From assembly GCA_025345505.1 (NCBI GenBank), contig JANVCC010000185.1:3526500-3590499 (forward strand): a stretch of 64,000 nucleotides of DNA, read 5' to 3'. This DNA is from Todiramphus chloris collaris (Eukaryota; Chordata; Aves; Coraciiformes; Alcedinidae). Position numbers and translations under genes: made by a program. Position 1 is the stretch's first letter. Every line of letters starts with the position of its first letter. Below the pieces are notes generated by a model. It was not told the DNA's origin and ran no database searches. It worked only from the letters and a program-made list of their open reading frames with translations. This document shows positions 35,991 to 48,469 of this stretch, one piece after another.

Positions 35991-38900
35991 CTAACTAATC
36001 CTGTGCTAGCAGAACTGTTCAAGGGTTTTTTTCTTTTCCCCTTTTCCTCTGAAGGACTCTGGGGCTTCACTCCAGGTTAGTTGCCCACAGCAGAGTCTGG
36101 GGCAGCACTGCAGGCACCTCTGAGTGTAGGTGGCCCAGCCTAGGACCTCTCCCTGGGCTGCCTGGACAGTGTCCCATCTTCAGTGTGAGCAAGCCAATGC
36201 TCCTCTAGAAACCTCAGCCCTGTGCAGGATCCCCAGCACAGTGGTCAAACCAGCCAGCTCCATATAGAAGCAAAAGTGCTGTTCAGGCCCCTAAACACAG
36301 TTAAATACCCTTATACATGAGGGGTTTACACTGGGAGACTACAATAAACTGGCACAAGGTAATTGTGTTGTTTGGCCCTGACTCCAAGAGACTTTGCTAG
36401 CGCACCTCATCAATAATCAGAGTCAGCAGTGGCACCAAGACGTGCTCAGCCCCAGCTTTGGAAGGAACAGGTTAGTGCCCTGCTCCTTCCCTCACATTGA
36501 GCCCTGGGCTCACAGTGGGCATTTGCCTGTTTCACAGTACACGGTTCCTTGAAATGAGAACCATCCCTGTGGGACCAAGCTCAGCCCCTTGCAAAGTCCC
36601 ACGAGAGAAGCAAGCTGCTGACAAGCATGGATGTGCTGGCAGAGCAAGAAAAAGCTCCAGTTGGTTCCCCCTAACCAGACCCAAAGGCAGGTGGAGAGGA
36701 GCATCTTTCTGTAGATGGGTGGTGTGTTAAGAAGGTAACTGGGAGCAAGATAAGGATTACAAGATGATGCAGAGAAGGGAAAGTGTCTGTTGTTGTGGTG
36801 CTCACACCACCCTTCCTTGTACCTACACCAGGGTGGCTCTGCTGAGGTTGTTTCTCAGTTGCTGGTTTATCTGGTAGGTGAAGCAGAAAGCTGATACAGA
36901 TCAGTACAGGGAAACCTTGAACCAGGGTAGCCAAGAGAAGGGAAGGATGGAGTTACATCAAAACTTTCTAGGAGTAAAAACAACAACAGAAAAATATGCA
37001 TACAGCCCTGTGCAGAAAACTGTACCTGCTCAAAGGGGTGCTTTATCCATCACCATTCCATCACACAGTCCAAGCTTTAATGCAGCACAGAGAGAGTCAA
37101 TAAGGATGGGAGAGATTGACAACAAGAGAGATTGTTCCCCAAGATACAGCCTTGTCACAGCAGAGGCAAACAGAGGTTCTTAATTAGCATATTTACCTTC
37201 CTCCACTTTCAGTAGGCTTGCTGAATGAGTAGGACTGTTCATTTTCTTCTCCCAGCTAGCTCACCTCCTCCACTGGGATATCAGTGCAAACAGCTCAGAG
37301 TAGCAGCCCACTGTAATATTCTTTTCCAATGAGGCTGACAGCAATTTCAAGAAGAAAGAAGGAGAAATCCAATTGGAATAACTTGCAAGCAAGGTGAAGG
37401 AAATAGCACAAGTAAAATCATACAGTACCAAGACAATAAAGAGACTAATAATAGGAGTTTTCTTAATGTTAACTTCTCTGTTGCTATAGTAAGACCAGTG
37501 CTCTGCTGCTGTTTCTGAAACCCACGGAGGCTGCACCAGGACCAACAATAGCACTTGCCACACAGCCACCACTTTCACTTTCAAAAATACTACTCTATCC
37601 CTAAGCAATTTTCCCCCAAACCAAGCAAGCATTACAGCCAGAGGAATTTTTTCTCACAAATCTTCTTTGGACAGAAAGTACTTCAGTGTCTATAAATTCA
37701 CTGGATTTTTTCACACCCATTAAAAAAAAAAATCTATTGTTCTAGCTAAAAGGCACCGAAATCTTGATAAGACCTCTCAGTTTCCACACTGCTGCCAGCA
37801 CTAAGCCTTCTGCTCGACTTCAAAGGAGCAGCATACACAAGGCAAGCTGCTTCTGAGCTCTTCTCGCTTTGCAAGAACCAGTACCTTAGAGCTGCTGGCT
37901 TTTTATGGACAAAAGCACTCAGGAGCATCACCTGCTGAAAGCCTCACCTCAGGAAACTTCACCTGGGCTTCCCACCACATCCCTCAGAATTAACCTGCCC
38001 AAATCTTGGTAAATAAGGCAAGCCTGGATGTTTTTCAAAAGGAAACAAGACATGGGTAACCTGAGGTGTCCCACTCTGGAAACATTTTCTGGGGCTTTTT
38101 GTTTGTTTTGCCATAGTCATCAGCACTTACAGACCAGGGGCATTCACTGACATCCCCCGGGGGTGGCATGTACACACGTTACCTCTTCATTGCCCAGCAG
38201 CCCATTGATCCCACGCTTCTCTGTTCCTGGCAAGATACAAAAACTTCCTGGAGTCCCAAGAAATGCTGAAGTGAGAGGAGGAACAGAAGCTGCTGTTTAC
38301 CTGTCCCTCAGTGAAACAGAGGGTCATAAATTCCCCAATTAGAATTCTCTTGAAAGATGGCAATTGGTGAAACATAGCTTATTGCTAGTAAAACACAATC
38401 GTTTTCAATAATTAATATAGGAGACACCGCTAGGAAAGGCAGAGGTCTCGCGGAGTGGAAGGTGCAATTATTGTTTCATTAAAGATTGATTACATGTGTG
38501 GCCAGTCATTTGAATAATGGCTCTGCTGATGCTTTAAATGGAATGATAAATGAGGTCGGGTCCACTGCTGTGACTTGATGCACCAGTTGACTCATGAATA
38601 CGAGTGAGAAACAGCGGCATCTTTCCAGCCCAAAAGGTCATCTGAAATATTAAAGAGCTGAAGATCAAGTAACACTGAATAAGGTCAAACGGAGTGTTAT
38701 GGTGACAGGGCTGGAATTAATTGAGTGATAATTGTCCTGCTTTTATGCATTCATTTTTATTTTATTTTTGTTATGAATGGGATGGCCTCACTCAGAAGTG
38801 AAAGGCAGAGAGTTGGTGACCAGATACAGTGGAGACAAAAGGAAGGTGCCCATTTTAAATGGTGGGAGCTATCTGGAAAAGAGTGGTTGCCACCATAGTA

Positions 38901-39885
38901 GTGTCATCCTCTAGTGGGAAAAGTGCAATGAAATCTCTAGGAGGGAGAGGAGCCACCTCTCCGATGGGCAGCACACGGATCACCCTCCCCTCTCCCTTGG
39001 GCAGGGTCCTCTGGGGAGGGCAGAAAGGCAGTGGCCCTTGTGAGGCTGTGGCGTGGCTGCAGCTGGTAAAGGCTCAGGACAGCAACCCCTGCCTGCAATG
39101 CTCGTTAGATCCTCCCATGGGCAGGTCTTCCCACGCCTAAACGATGAGCCTGGTGGGATGCTCATCCTTCCCTCTTGCACACACTGCTGATGCAAGGCGG
39201 ATCCAACCTCCCCAGGCTGGGGCTGGCAGCCTGGGGGTTTGCAGAAGCTGGAGCCCTTGATTTGCTTCCTGTAGCCATTGGCAGCCGCCTACACAGTCAC
39301 TGCACACCCCGCTGTACCTCCAACTCCCCTCGACGGAAACATGAAAGCCTCCAAAGTACATCGTTGTGGGGAACAGAGAGGGGGGACACATTTGTTACTA
39401 AAAATACAGTGATGCTCTGTGGGCGTGCACACGGAGGGCTTGCTGCGGCACCGGTGGGAAGGAGAGCAGCCTGGGGTGCACGTTGCAGAGACACGGGGAA
39501 CTATCAGCAAGTCTTCTCCCTCTGCCCCTCGGTTCTTCTGACAAGCCCCTGCGCTCTCGTTGGTGCTGGTTGCACTCAAGACAGAAGTGTGAAGCCCCTG
39601 AAGTTTTGGCTGTAGCACCCTTGGGTTGTTGTGGCTGGAACAAGCAGAAGGAAGGGTGAAAGGGTCCCCTCTTTTCGACAGGCCAACACCAACATCCTTC
39701 TGCAGTCAGCAAAGTTTGCAAGGCAGGAGTTACAGTAAAAAGGAACAACTACACATTGGAAGTAAATGCCTTAATTATATTCATGATCAGTTTTGCCCTA
39801 GACTCCAGTGCTAAAGAGACCCTCTTCTATCAAAGTCAATTAAACGGTTGCTATTCTCCTAAAACCCAGCAATAAACCAGGAGCT
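35991..39885. other. Intergenic, with a second AT-rich candidate element
   Basis: Between about 38400 and 38780 the sequence is again non-repetitive and motif-dense: ATTGATTACATG, a consensus AP-1 site TGACTCA at 38588-38594, GGAATTAATTGAGTGATAA. The frame at 37261-37632 on the minus strand (123 codons) has no recognisable domain. No gene was seen. Confidence 0.35.
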
Positions 39886-39927
39886 GTACATATCCATTAA
39901 ACTGCAGTACACATCCATTAAACTCCC
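39886..39927 (+). repeat. 21-bp tandem duplication
   Basis: Two units beginning GTACATATCCATTAAACTG and GTACACATCCATTAAACTC match at 18 of 21 bases. It is a short tandem duplication of no known family. Confidence 0.8.
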
Positions 39928-41496
39928 TTTTGCTGCTGCAGTTCATTTATTGCCAGGCTTGGACTTGATTCTGCTCTCGTTTACGTGCGTTTTACCCCAG
40001 TGTAACAGCAGAGCTCTCTCCAAGTCAGCCCGGCTGATTTACTCCCGCCTGGTACAGATACTGACACAGTTATAAAGGGGATGAGACAGATACTTTCATT
40101 TCAAAGACCTGCAAATAATCTTTGTGCATCAATAAACCCAAGAGATTAATGGTTTGCTAAACAGCCAGGTTATTCTAAACACACACGCACAAATCCATAT
40201 GCAACTCTTGAAACAAATTGCTCCTGGAGCTTGGAAAGCTTCCTCCCTGCAGGCACCTTTGGGAAGTTTGTGCAGAAGGGGAGCAGTCAATTCGTGCTCT
40301 GCCTGTGCTCCCAGATCCCGGGAAATCGAGTTGGAGGTGACAACGGAGGGTGCGATGCTGGGGCTGGCTGGGCCATCTGCACTGAACTGATCTCTGTGCT
40401 CAAAACGAGCTGCGTTTCCACATTGGCAGCAGAGCAATCCTGAGCTGGGAACCTCCAGGCCCCTCAGTTGCACTCAGCTATCAAACTAAATTAATTAAAA
40501 AGGACAAAAGGGGGTTTCTTCCCCTTGTGTGAGACCTGGCTGGGAGTTTGCTTGTGTCAAGAGGAGTAACGCCCTTAAGTTTGAGACTGAGTTTCTCCTC
40601 CGTGTTTTACCACACACCAAGAGCTTTGCTGTATCTTACGCTCTGCTGGCAGCCAGTCCTTCTAAAATAAACCTTTGGAAAAGCATCTTCAACTTCTCCC
40701 AAGACTGAAACCCATGTCCCACTTCCATCCCCTCGAGGGTCCACTGGTGCCCTGGGCACAGTAAATGCACATTCCCTCTTGCACATGCAGGTTTTGTCAT
40801 CTAGCTGGGGTTGGGGAGGATGTTGTGATGGCAGATGTAGGTCACCCACCACCATGGACCGTACTACACCCAGAAAGTTTAGCTTTTTAGAACTACTGTT
40901 GGTATTTCAAAGTGCTGGTGGGGAATCTGCTCATGCAGTGCGAGACAAGGTGTTGAAATTACCAGCTCTTTAAAGATGTCTTTGCTTTCTTAAGATTTCC
41001 TTAAGAAGCCTCACGGTATTTGTCTTAAAAAGAACTGAAGATAACAGGGAAAAGGTAGAAAGGTAGAAAAGGGAAAGGAGAAATCAATGTTTGCCTGTAG
41101 GCAGAGCACAAGGGACATCAGGTAGGCAGGGGGACGCTTCCACAAGCATCCACACATTAAAAGCTTGTGTCCCGGTGGCTTTCGTACAAAGTTGAGCAGA
41201 CGCCTTTGAAAGGAGGATCCATGCATCCCAGCAGGCACCGACACCGACACCCCTTTGCCTCTCTGGAGACTGTCCCCCTTTAGCCTCCCCTGCTGCAAGG
41301 AGCTGCGGATGCATAGAAAGACATTCTCATGTGAAGGTAGAAACCAAGGGCTTCTTAGTTTTGGATGATGTGTTGGATTTGTCTTTGGGGGTGACCCATG
41401 GCTACAGCTTTCACTTTGCCTTTAGAGCAGCTGCAAGCACCAAGCTGTAATGCTTTGTGGCAATAAGCAGGGCTGTAATGAACCTGAGAGAAAAGT
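39928..41496. other. Intergenic, nothing recognised
   Basis: No gene, RNA or transposon was supported. Confidence 0.5.
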
Positions 41497-41692
41497 AAAA
41501 AGAGAGAGAGAAGAGAAGAGAAGAGAAGAGAAGAGAAGAGAAGAGAAGAGAAGAGAAGAGAAGAGAAGAGAGAGAAAGAAAAGAAAAGAAAAAAAGAAAA
41601 GAAAGAAAAGAAAAGAAAAGAAAAGAAAAGAAAAGAAAAGAAAAGAAAAGAAAAGAAAAGAAAAGAAAAGAAAAGAAAGGAAAAAGAAAAGG
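41497..41692 (+). repeat. 196-base pure purine tract: (GAAGA)n then (AAAAG)n microsatellite
   Basis: From the last T before (41496) to the next T (41693) every base is A or G. The left part is AAGAG repeated about 12 times (41511-41571). After a short irregular bridge the right part is AAAAG repeated about 17 times. The minus strand is pure pyrimidine. Such tracts can form triplex H-DNA and vary in length between individuals. The long frame read through it on either strand is low-complexity artefact. Confidence 0.97.
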
Positions 41693-43807
41693 TCACCACG
41701 CCCTTGTCTATTAATGTGGCCCTGCAGAAAGACCCAGTGACTAATTAAAACTGTGGGCTTCGCAGCCAGGAATACTAATCCTTACATCTGTACTGGTCTT
41801 AATTATCTACCTCTGTGTGCGTCTTTGTGAAGGGGAAAAACAACCCATATTCTATCTAACTGGCTTAATTTTTATAACTATGTTCCCCCCGAGATCTATT
41901 TCTAAACCAATTTGGACTGTTCTTTCAATATCCTTTTCTTATATCCCTATGATCATCTCATTCATTCTAATTTGGAAAGAGGCTTCATGAAAGATTAAAA
42001 AAAATTTTAAAAAGTTTCTTTAGTTTTGTGTCGTAGATGATGTGGAATTCCTGACTTCTGGGTCTCTTCCTCAGCAATCCTTTATTTTTTTATTCCTGAC
42101 TAGGAGTAAACCTTACTATTTTTCAGGGAGGATAATAGTAACAACAGCAGCAGTGCCCCAGTGTTTGTGGTGGGGTTTTTTATGATTTAAAAATCAAGAT
42201 AGGCTAGTTTTGCAAATAAAAAGTTCAGCTTCTAAGAGGAATAAATTCATTCACACACAGGAGGTCTGACCGACCTTTTCCTGCCCTCTGATCTGTTAAT
42301 CTTGGGCTTCCATTCTCTGAGCACTCCAAGCCCTCCAAAAATACCCCTCAAAACCCATGGAGTTTGCAAAGGGTTTCAGTCTTTCTCCTTCTCAGTTTGG
42401 ACTTTAATTATTGAAGATGAAAGAAAGAAATCAAAAAAAAAAGAAAAAAGAAAAGGTGAGAGCTTTGAGATTTATAGCATCCAATAAAGGCTCTGTACAC
42501 AGTGATTTACACAACCACAGCAGTGCTCTGACTCCAGAAAGAAAAATGTGTGGGACTGTATGATTTATGAACACCCACCTGGCATCTTCAAAATTCTTAC
42601 AGCAGTGAACTATCAGGTCAATAACTCTGTTAGTGATCACCACTGGGCAGTAAGTCAGGTAACAGACCCATAACATCCACTTCTGGGGTGTATTTATTTA
42701 CACATTTATTTATTTACACTGGGGTATATTTATTTACATTTATTAAATCCACATTAGCATCAACACTTAGCAAGGACATGCTACGGGCCACAGACATGGG
42801 GGGATGTATCTGCAGATTCCTGCTCATGGCTTTAGCCTTGTTTTCATGGCCATCAAACAAAACCAAGTCTTTATTTTGGATATCGCAGCTTCCCAGGGCG
42901 ATCTGTGGCTGCAGATGCTGACCCCAGTCCTGAGACTCACCAGCAGATGAGGGTGATGCTGGTGGGCTAGATGTTACAGGTCCATAAATTCCTTTAAAAA
43001 TTCTGATCTAAAAGTGTGATTCAATTCTTTTCAGTTATCTAAAGGTAAAGCAACCAGTGTCAGGTGTACTCTTAAACTGGCATCCCCCCATTCAGCAGGG
43101 GATGGAAGCAGCTTCTAAAAGCATTTAATGGTCCCATCTGAAAAGATAGAAAACAAACTCCAGTATGTGATGCCAAAAAGGATGTATTCTCTTTTTAACC
43201 ACATCTGGGAGTGTTGCACTGGTAAATAATACAGAGGAAAAGAGCAATTTAGTGTGCAAGGCATGAGAGCTAAGAAATGTTTCCAGTGAAGAATAGAAAA
43301 AGCAACGGGGAGTTGATGAGGATGAACAGGGAGGAAGGTAGACTCAGAAGTGTCACGGTGTGGAGGAGACATGGGGGATGCTGAAGGAAGAGGAGGGCAA
43401 AGAACCCCTAATTTATCTTCCTGTCTGTGGTGATGGGCAGGAGACCGACCCACTCCATAGAAATACCCACTGCCACCAGCGCCCTGGTTCCCTGGAGCTG
43501 GAGCCGTGACAAGTTACGGTGTGAGAAACCTTGAAAACATATTGATATTTATGGGACATCATTATATTTCCAAGCCATTACTGCAGACTTCAAGCCGGGC
43601 ACGAAGCTGAGCAGTGTAAAGCTCTGTCCTCCTCCTCCTTTTCCCTTTCCTCCACCACTCCTTAGTGCCAAAATATATATAGCCAGCCTAAAAGCAATGG
43701 AATAAATGAGTCAGCAGCATCCTAGAGCGGTAATGAGAGAGCTCCTTCGAGCAAAAGAAGGGGAGAACTGCATGCCATGGTTAAGTTCTGAAATATCAGC
43801 CCCATAA
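41693..43807. other. Intergenic with a TTTA-rich patch
   Basis: About 42690-42746 is a loose TATTTATTTACA repetition. A-runs lie at about 41997-42013 and 42432-42454. No gene was recognised. Confidence 0.5.
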
Positions 43808-43990
43808 AATCACAGAATTGTTAGGGTTGGAAGAGACCTTCAAGATCATCAAGTCCAACCGTCAGCCCAGCACTGCCAGGGCACCACTAACCCATGGCCC
43901 TCAGCAGCACATCTCAATGGCTTGGAAACACCTCCAGGGATGGGGCCTCCACCACTGCCCTGGGCAGCCTGGCACAGCCCTGGACAACCC
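43808..43990 (-). mobile_element. CR1 LINE 3' fragment (antisense on plus)
   Basis: AATCACAGAATTGTTAGGG, TTGGAAGAGACCTTCAAGA, TCATCAAGTCCAACCGTCAG, then ACTGCCCTGGGCAGCCTGG is the classic antisense CR1 3' end. It is better preserved than the copy at 27612. The inner edge is approximate. The 189-codon frame crossing it is transposon plus flank, not a gene. Confidence 0.92.
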
Positions 43991-46900
43991 CCCCATGCTG
44001 ATGGCCCCACTCCAAAGGAATATTTCATATTGTTTTCTTGGAGGGAAGCGAGTGCTGCTGGTCCTGCCAGACTCGACGCGGGGCGGAAGCTCGCTGGTGA
44101 GGACAGATGGACCCCGCCGTGAGTCACACCAGGGAGGCTCCTTGCGGCAGACGGCGATGGGGAAAAACAACTCCACGGCACAGCAATCTGTCCATCTCCT
44201 CACCCATGCCAGCAAAGCTTGGGTGAAGCTGTGCAGGAGCAGCCCCTGTGAGCTGCCCATTCCCATCACCCGCGGCTCCCCAGCACCCAAGAAAGGAGAT
44301 GGATCAGGTCCTTGCATGATCCTTGGAAGAAGACTCCTCCAGGCTGGTGGAAGATGGGCTGCTCTCAGCCCTCACCTACAGCACTAGAGCTTCAACCAGA
44401 GGAAATTGTCCTAGAAAGCATGGGGAGAGGATAAAAAAAGTCATTTAGCACTGTGCCGGGGTATGCGCACGCAGGGGGAAGAAGTAATCAGTTAGAAATG
44501 ATTTTGAGCAGAAGTTGCTTGATCGCCAGCATGTTAATGAAGTTTTTAATAATGTGTTAACCTTTCCTCCTTCCTCCACCCTGGAAAATTCACACCACTG
44601 CTTTGGTTCAGTGAAAAGGGCTGCCCTGGGGGGTGCAGTTCTTCCAGCTGAGAGAGTCATTAGATTTAGCATAAGAAATAGGTTCCTCTGAAAAAAACAC
44701 TTTTGGGGGCTGAAAGCTCCCCCTGAATTGCTGGGGCCCTGTTGGCAGGGCAATCCAGCCCACCACAGGACAAGGCTCCTCTGCCTTCTCAGGAGAGTCT
44801 GCTTTTTTATTTATTTTCTTTTGTCGCTGGCAGTTATTTATTGTTTGGTGGATTTTATTTTTCCATAAGCAAACACGGCTGGGTAAAAACTCAGCAGGGA
44901 TAATAGATGCTTTATAGGTGCCAAGAAATAAAATATCAGCAGATGCTACACAGGAACTAAAAGTGTTAAAGAGCTTACGCTGCTCTCCTGCTTCTCAGGA
45001 AACGTCGCTCCTTCCCTCTCCCTGAAACTCTATTTCGTGAATGGAACTGTAGTTTTCTCATACAATATTTCATGGAAAAGACTCCGGTTCCTAACCAAGG
45101 ATGCGTGCTGAGGCAGGGGAGATCTATTCCTCAGTCTCGGAGAAAAATCGCTTCAGATAAAATCGACTCCTTGGCTCCTTAAAGACTTTTATTTCACACA
45201 GGTGGCTCCTCCAGCCCTTCCTGAAGCAGAGCCAGGGCAGGCAGACAGTAGGGAGGATTACAGGTTATTTCTCCTCACTACTATCATTGCCACGGGCTCA
45301 GAAAGAACTCCAGCACGCAACGTCAGTCATAAAGGGCTAAGCTGAGACTTAAGCTCTGGACATGTCACTGGATTGATGAATTCAGCATCAGCCTCAGCCT
45401 GGTGGGTCTTGTAAGCTCCTATAATTTCATTTTTCCTGCTGTGATTTATGACCCAAGGTGGAAGGCCCTGCTTGTGCCATTTCTGAGGAAGGTGCTGGGG
45501 GTTTGCAAACAGCTTTGCCCTTTGGGATGGAGTTGAAGGGGCAAAAGCAAACCACCCTGCCAGCAGCAGCAGCAAATTGTGAGATGCAGCTCTGCAGAAA
45601 GAAGGGACGTGGAAATTTCTCACCAAGTATCTTGGAGCTGTTGATGGCAACGAAAAATACTGATCTTTTCTTGATTGCCTGTCAACCAAAATTATTCATC
45701 CCGGGTAAGCAGATATTTGCAAGGCTGCATTGCTTTGGTATTTAAACATATGGGCAGAGGATCTATCACAGGGATAAATGAATCTTGATGGATTTAGAAA
45801 ATCAACTACGCCCCAAATCTGGATGGGGACCGGGAACTTCTTCCCATCTTTGAGGGAGCTGCAGCCTCCTCACCTCCACGCAGCATAGCACAAGAGAAAC
45901 TTGCCCTGCAGTAGGTGATGTGAAGCAGAGCCCATCACAGATGGGAGATGCAGCCTGGGCTCTGCTGTCACAGCCAAAGGGGTCAGAGACCACTGGGACC
46001 TGGTGGGCTGGACAGCAGTAAATAAATTAACGAGCATACCCAGTACAAATGGAAAGAGATGTTTATGCCCTGTGGCATCCCACACAACCTCTGTTGCAGC
46101 TGGACCTCCTGAACATCCTCCTGCTCGATTGGTATAGACCTGGGAATTCATCTCCACATGCTCTGCTTCTGGAAGCCTGGCTCTTAAAAAAAAGGGGAAC
46201 AGTGAGAGCACCTTCACAGCCAGGAACCATGAGGTTGGGGGTGCCTGGGTGCCTCTGCCTGCACCCTCCCATCATCCCCAAACGAGCCTGATAAAAATAC
46301 AACTCTGCATCCCAGGTCAGGAACAAAGTCCTCAGATCTGGTCCTCACCTGGGGCAATGGGACATGATGCTGCTGGCATCAACAGAGCATCTGCATCAGC
46401 TGGGGACACATCCAAGACTGGCTTTGAGTGCAGTCAAGAAAACATCTCTCTGCTATCCCCTATAAATCATCTATACAGTGCCTATAAATCTCATCAGTCA
46501 CAGGAAGCAATACTCAATGATTTATATTTACAGCTGGCTGAAAAATTTTCCTCAAAGCATCTCTTCTAGGGGAAAATGGCTTTTTAACAACATGGACATC
46601 TGGCAAAGTTTCTCATTTTGAGAAGTTTCTCGTCCAGAACAGAGCCATTTCTGAAGATTTCTGGGATTTCATACGATGGAAGGAAAATTGAATATTTTGT
46701 CTTAGGTTTTCTCCCTCTTGCCCACAGGAAAAAGGATAAATGTATTTAGAGCCCATTTCATTTGTCATATTTAGTTACATTAAGGCTTCTACCACATCGG
46801 GGTTGCCTGACAGGGCACCCACACCATTAGATGGTACAGAAAAATCTCTGACCCAAGAAGTGTACAGCCAAGCTGGGAATAAAACGGATGAAGTGTGAGA

Positions 46901-48293
46901 AAAGAAAACAGGTAGAAAAAACTGAAGACTTGTAGAGGGCGACCCAACCGTGCATTTAGTCCCATTATCCACCTCAAACTCCTCGTGCCCTTGAGCGAGT
47001 CGCTTACACCGTGGTGTCCCCAGCTGCTGTTGGAAGGGCTAAGGCTGTTGCCTACATCTGCTGCAGACTCAGGCTTGCTCCTGTAGCTTGTCTCTGTTAC
47101 TTTGGCCACACATCGGCCCCTGTTTTCAGCCAAAGTCTTCCAGGGCTGCTGCAATAGATGATAATAGTAACTATATAATGAGATTCTCAACCCCCCTCCC
47201 CACCTTCATTTTATTTCTCAGGGTTGATTACTGAACTCATATTTCCTCCAGATAATTTACACTATCTTGGCTGCAAACAAATGGGCAGTTTATTACCTGC
47301 AATTGGCCTCTGCGAGAGGACTGTGGCTGTTCTTGTAGCGATGGGTTTGAACTCTGGAGTTTTTTTTTTTTACCTCTGAATGATATTTCTAAGCCCTTTC
47401 CCAGGCGAGGAGAGATGGTGCATTTGTTATTGATAGAATTTCCATTTAAATTGAGGATGTTGCTCAGTGCAACACGTGTACCAGTTAAATGAGAGTCTTT
47501 CCTTCAGCAAAAGGCAGCAAATTATATGAAGAAAAAAAAAAAAAAAATGTTGGGAAGGGGAGGGGGGAAAAGGGAGAAATCACAAAACTTAATATGAAAT
47601 CCAGCCGGATATATGCCTGCAATAAAACATCTAGATCTTAATAAGGCTGTGGGTAAAGCTTGGATTACACACCAAGCTTTATATCCTATCTGCTATTCAG
47701 CAGCTGCTTCTCTTGAAAGCTCCTTTCTTTGCTTGCCAATCCGATTAGCTCTCTAGAAATTTAGAAACAAAACAACATGAAATCTTTTGCTTTTAGAAAA
47801 TAAATAGAAAATCAGCCATGAGAAGGGGGTTGGACCAGGCCCAGAAAAGCCTTTTCAAGTGAATAATGACTCCATGGGACACATATTTCAGGTGGATTTC
47901 CTTTTAGTCAGAAATCATTATTTGTACTGGAAATTAAAGGGAGGAGTCCACTGAACAATAGGAAAATGCATCGTGATGGGGTCTGTGCCTTCCCCTGGGC
48001 AGCAGAACAAAGGCTCTGGAGAAGCAAGAGGAGGATGAGTCTCCTCCACAGCCACACACCATCAGCTCAGCATCATAAAGAGGGTCCTGATCCCCTCGCC
48101 CAGCTGAGGCCACCCAGGCTCTCCTCTGGAGTTAAAAAACACCAACAAAAACCAGACCCTGCAACTCTGCTCTTGCAACGTGCACCATCTCGGATGGTCA
48201 CATACTGCAGCCCCCAGAATGGGCTAATCCAGAGTTTGGGTCCAGGACACTGAGCCCACTTACTTTATTTTCTTTCCTGTGAGGATGTCACAG
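43991..48293. other. Intergenic, with a candidate conserved block
   Basis: About 47400-47860 is AT-rich and motif-dense (TTATTGATAG, CATTTAAATTGAGG, CTTGGATTACAC, CCGATTAGC) around an A-run at about 47530-47547. The K50-homeodomain word GGATTA and the TAAT-type words are the only reason to flag it. No coding exon was recognised elsewhere in the stretch. Confidence 0.3.
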
Positions 48294-48469
48294 CTCTGGC
48301 CCAGGCTGCCCAGAGGGGCTGTGGAGTCTCCTTCTCTGGAGAGATTCCAAAACCTCCTGAATGTGATCCTGGGCCCCCTGCTCTGGGTGAACCTGCTTTG
48401 GCAGGGGGGGTTGGATGAGATGATCTCCAGAGATCCCTTCCAACCCCCACCATGCTGGGATTCTGTGAT
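48294..48469 (+). mobile_element. CR1 LINE 3' fragment (sense on plus)
   Basis: CAGGCTGCCCAGAGGGGCTG, GTGGAGTCTCCTTCTCTGGA, GTGAACCTGCTTTGGCAGG, TGATCTCCAGAGATCCCTTC and the tail GGGATTCTGTGAT match the avian CR1 3' end closely. It is 5'-truncated with no reverse transcriptase. Confidence 0.93.

Noticed and set aside
37261-37632. 123-codon minus-strand frame with hydrophobic stretches, considered as a membrane or retroviral envelope-like remnant
   Set aside because: No motif of any family could be named, no LTR nearby, and no paired coding frames; probably chance.
41450-41740. Lysine/arginine/glutamate-rich frame on plus and Phe/Leu/Ser-rich frame on minus
   Set aside because: Both are read through the purine microsatellite and carry no real coding information.
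43818-44387. 189-codon open frame on the plus strand
   Set aside because: The first third is antisense CR1 sequence and the rest has no recognisable domain; a chance frame through a transposon.
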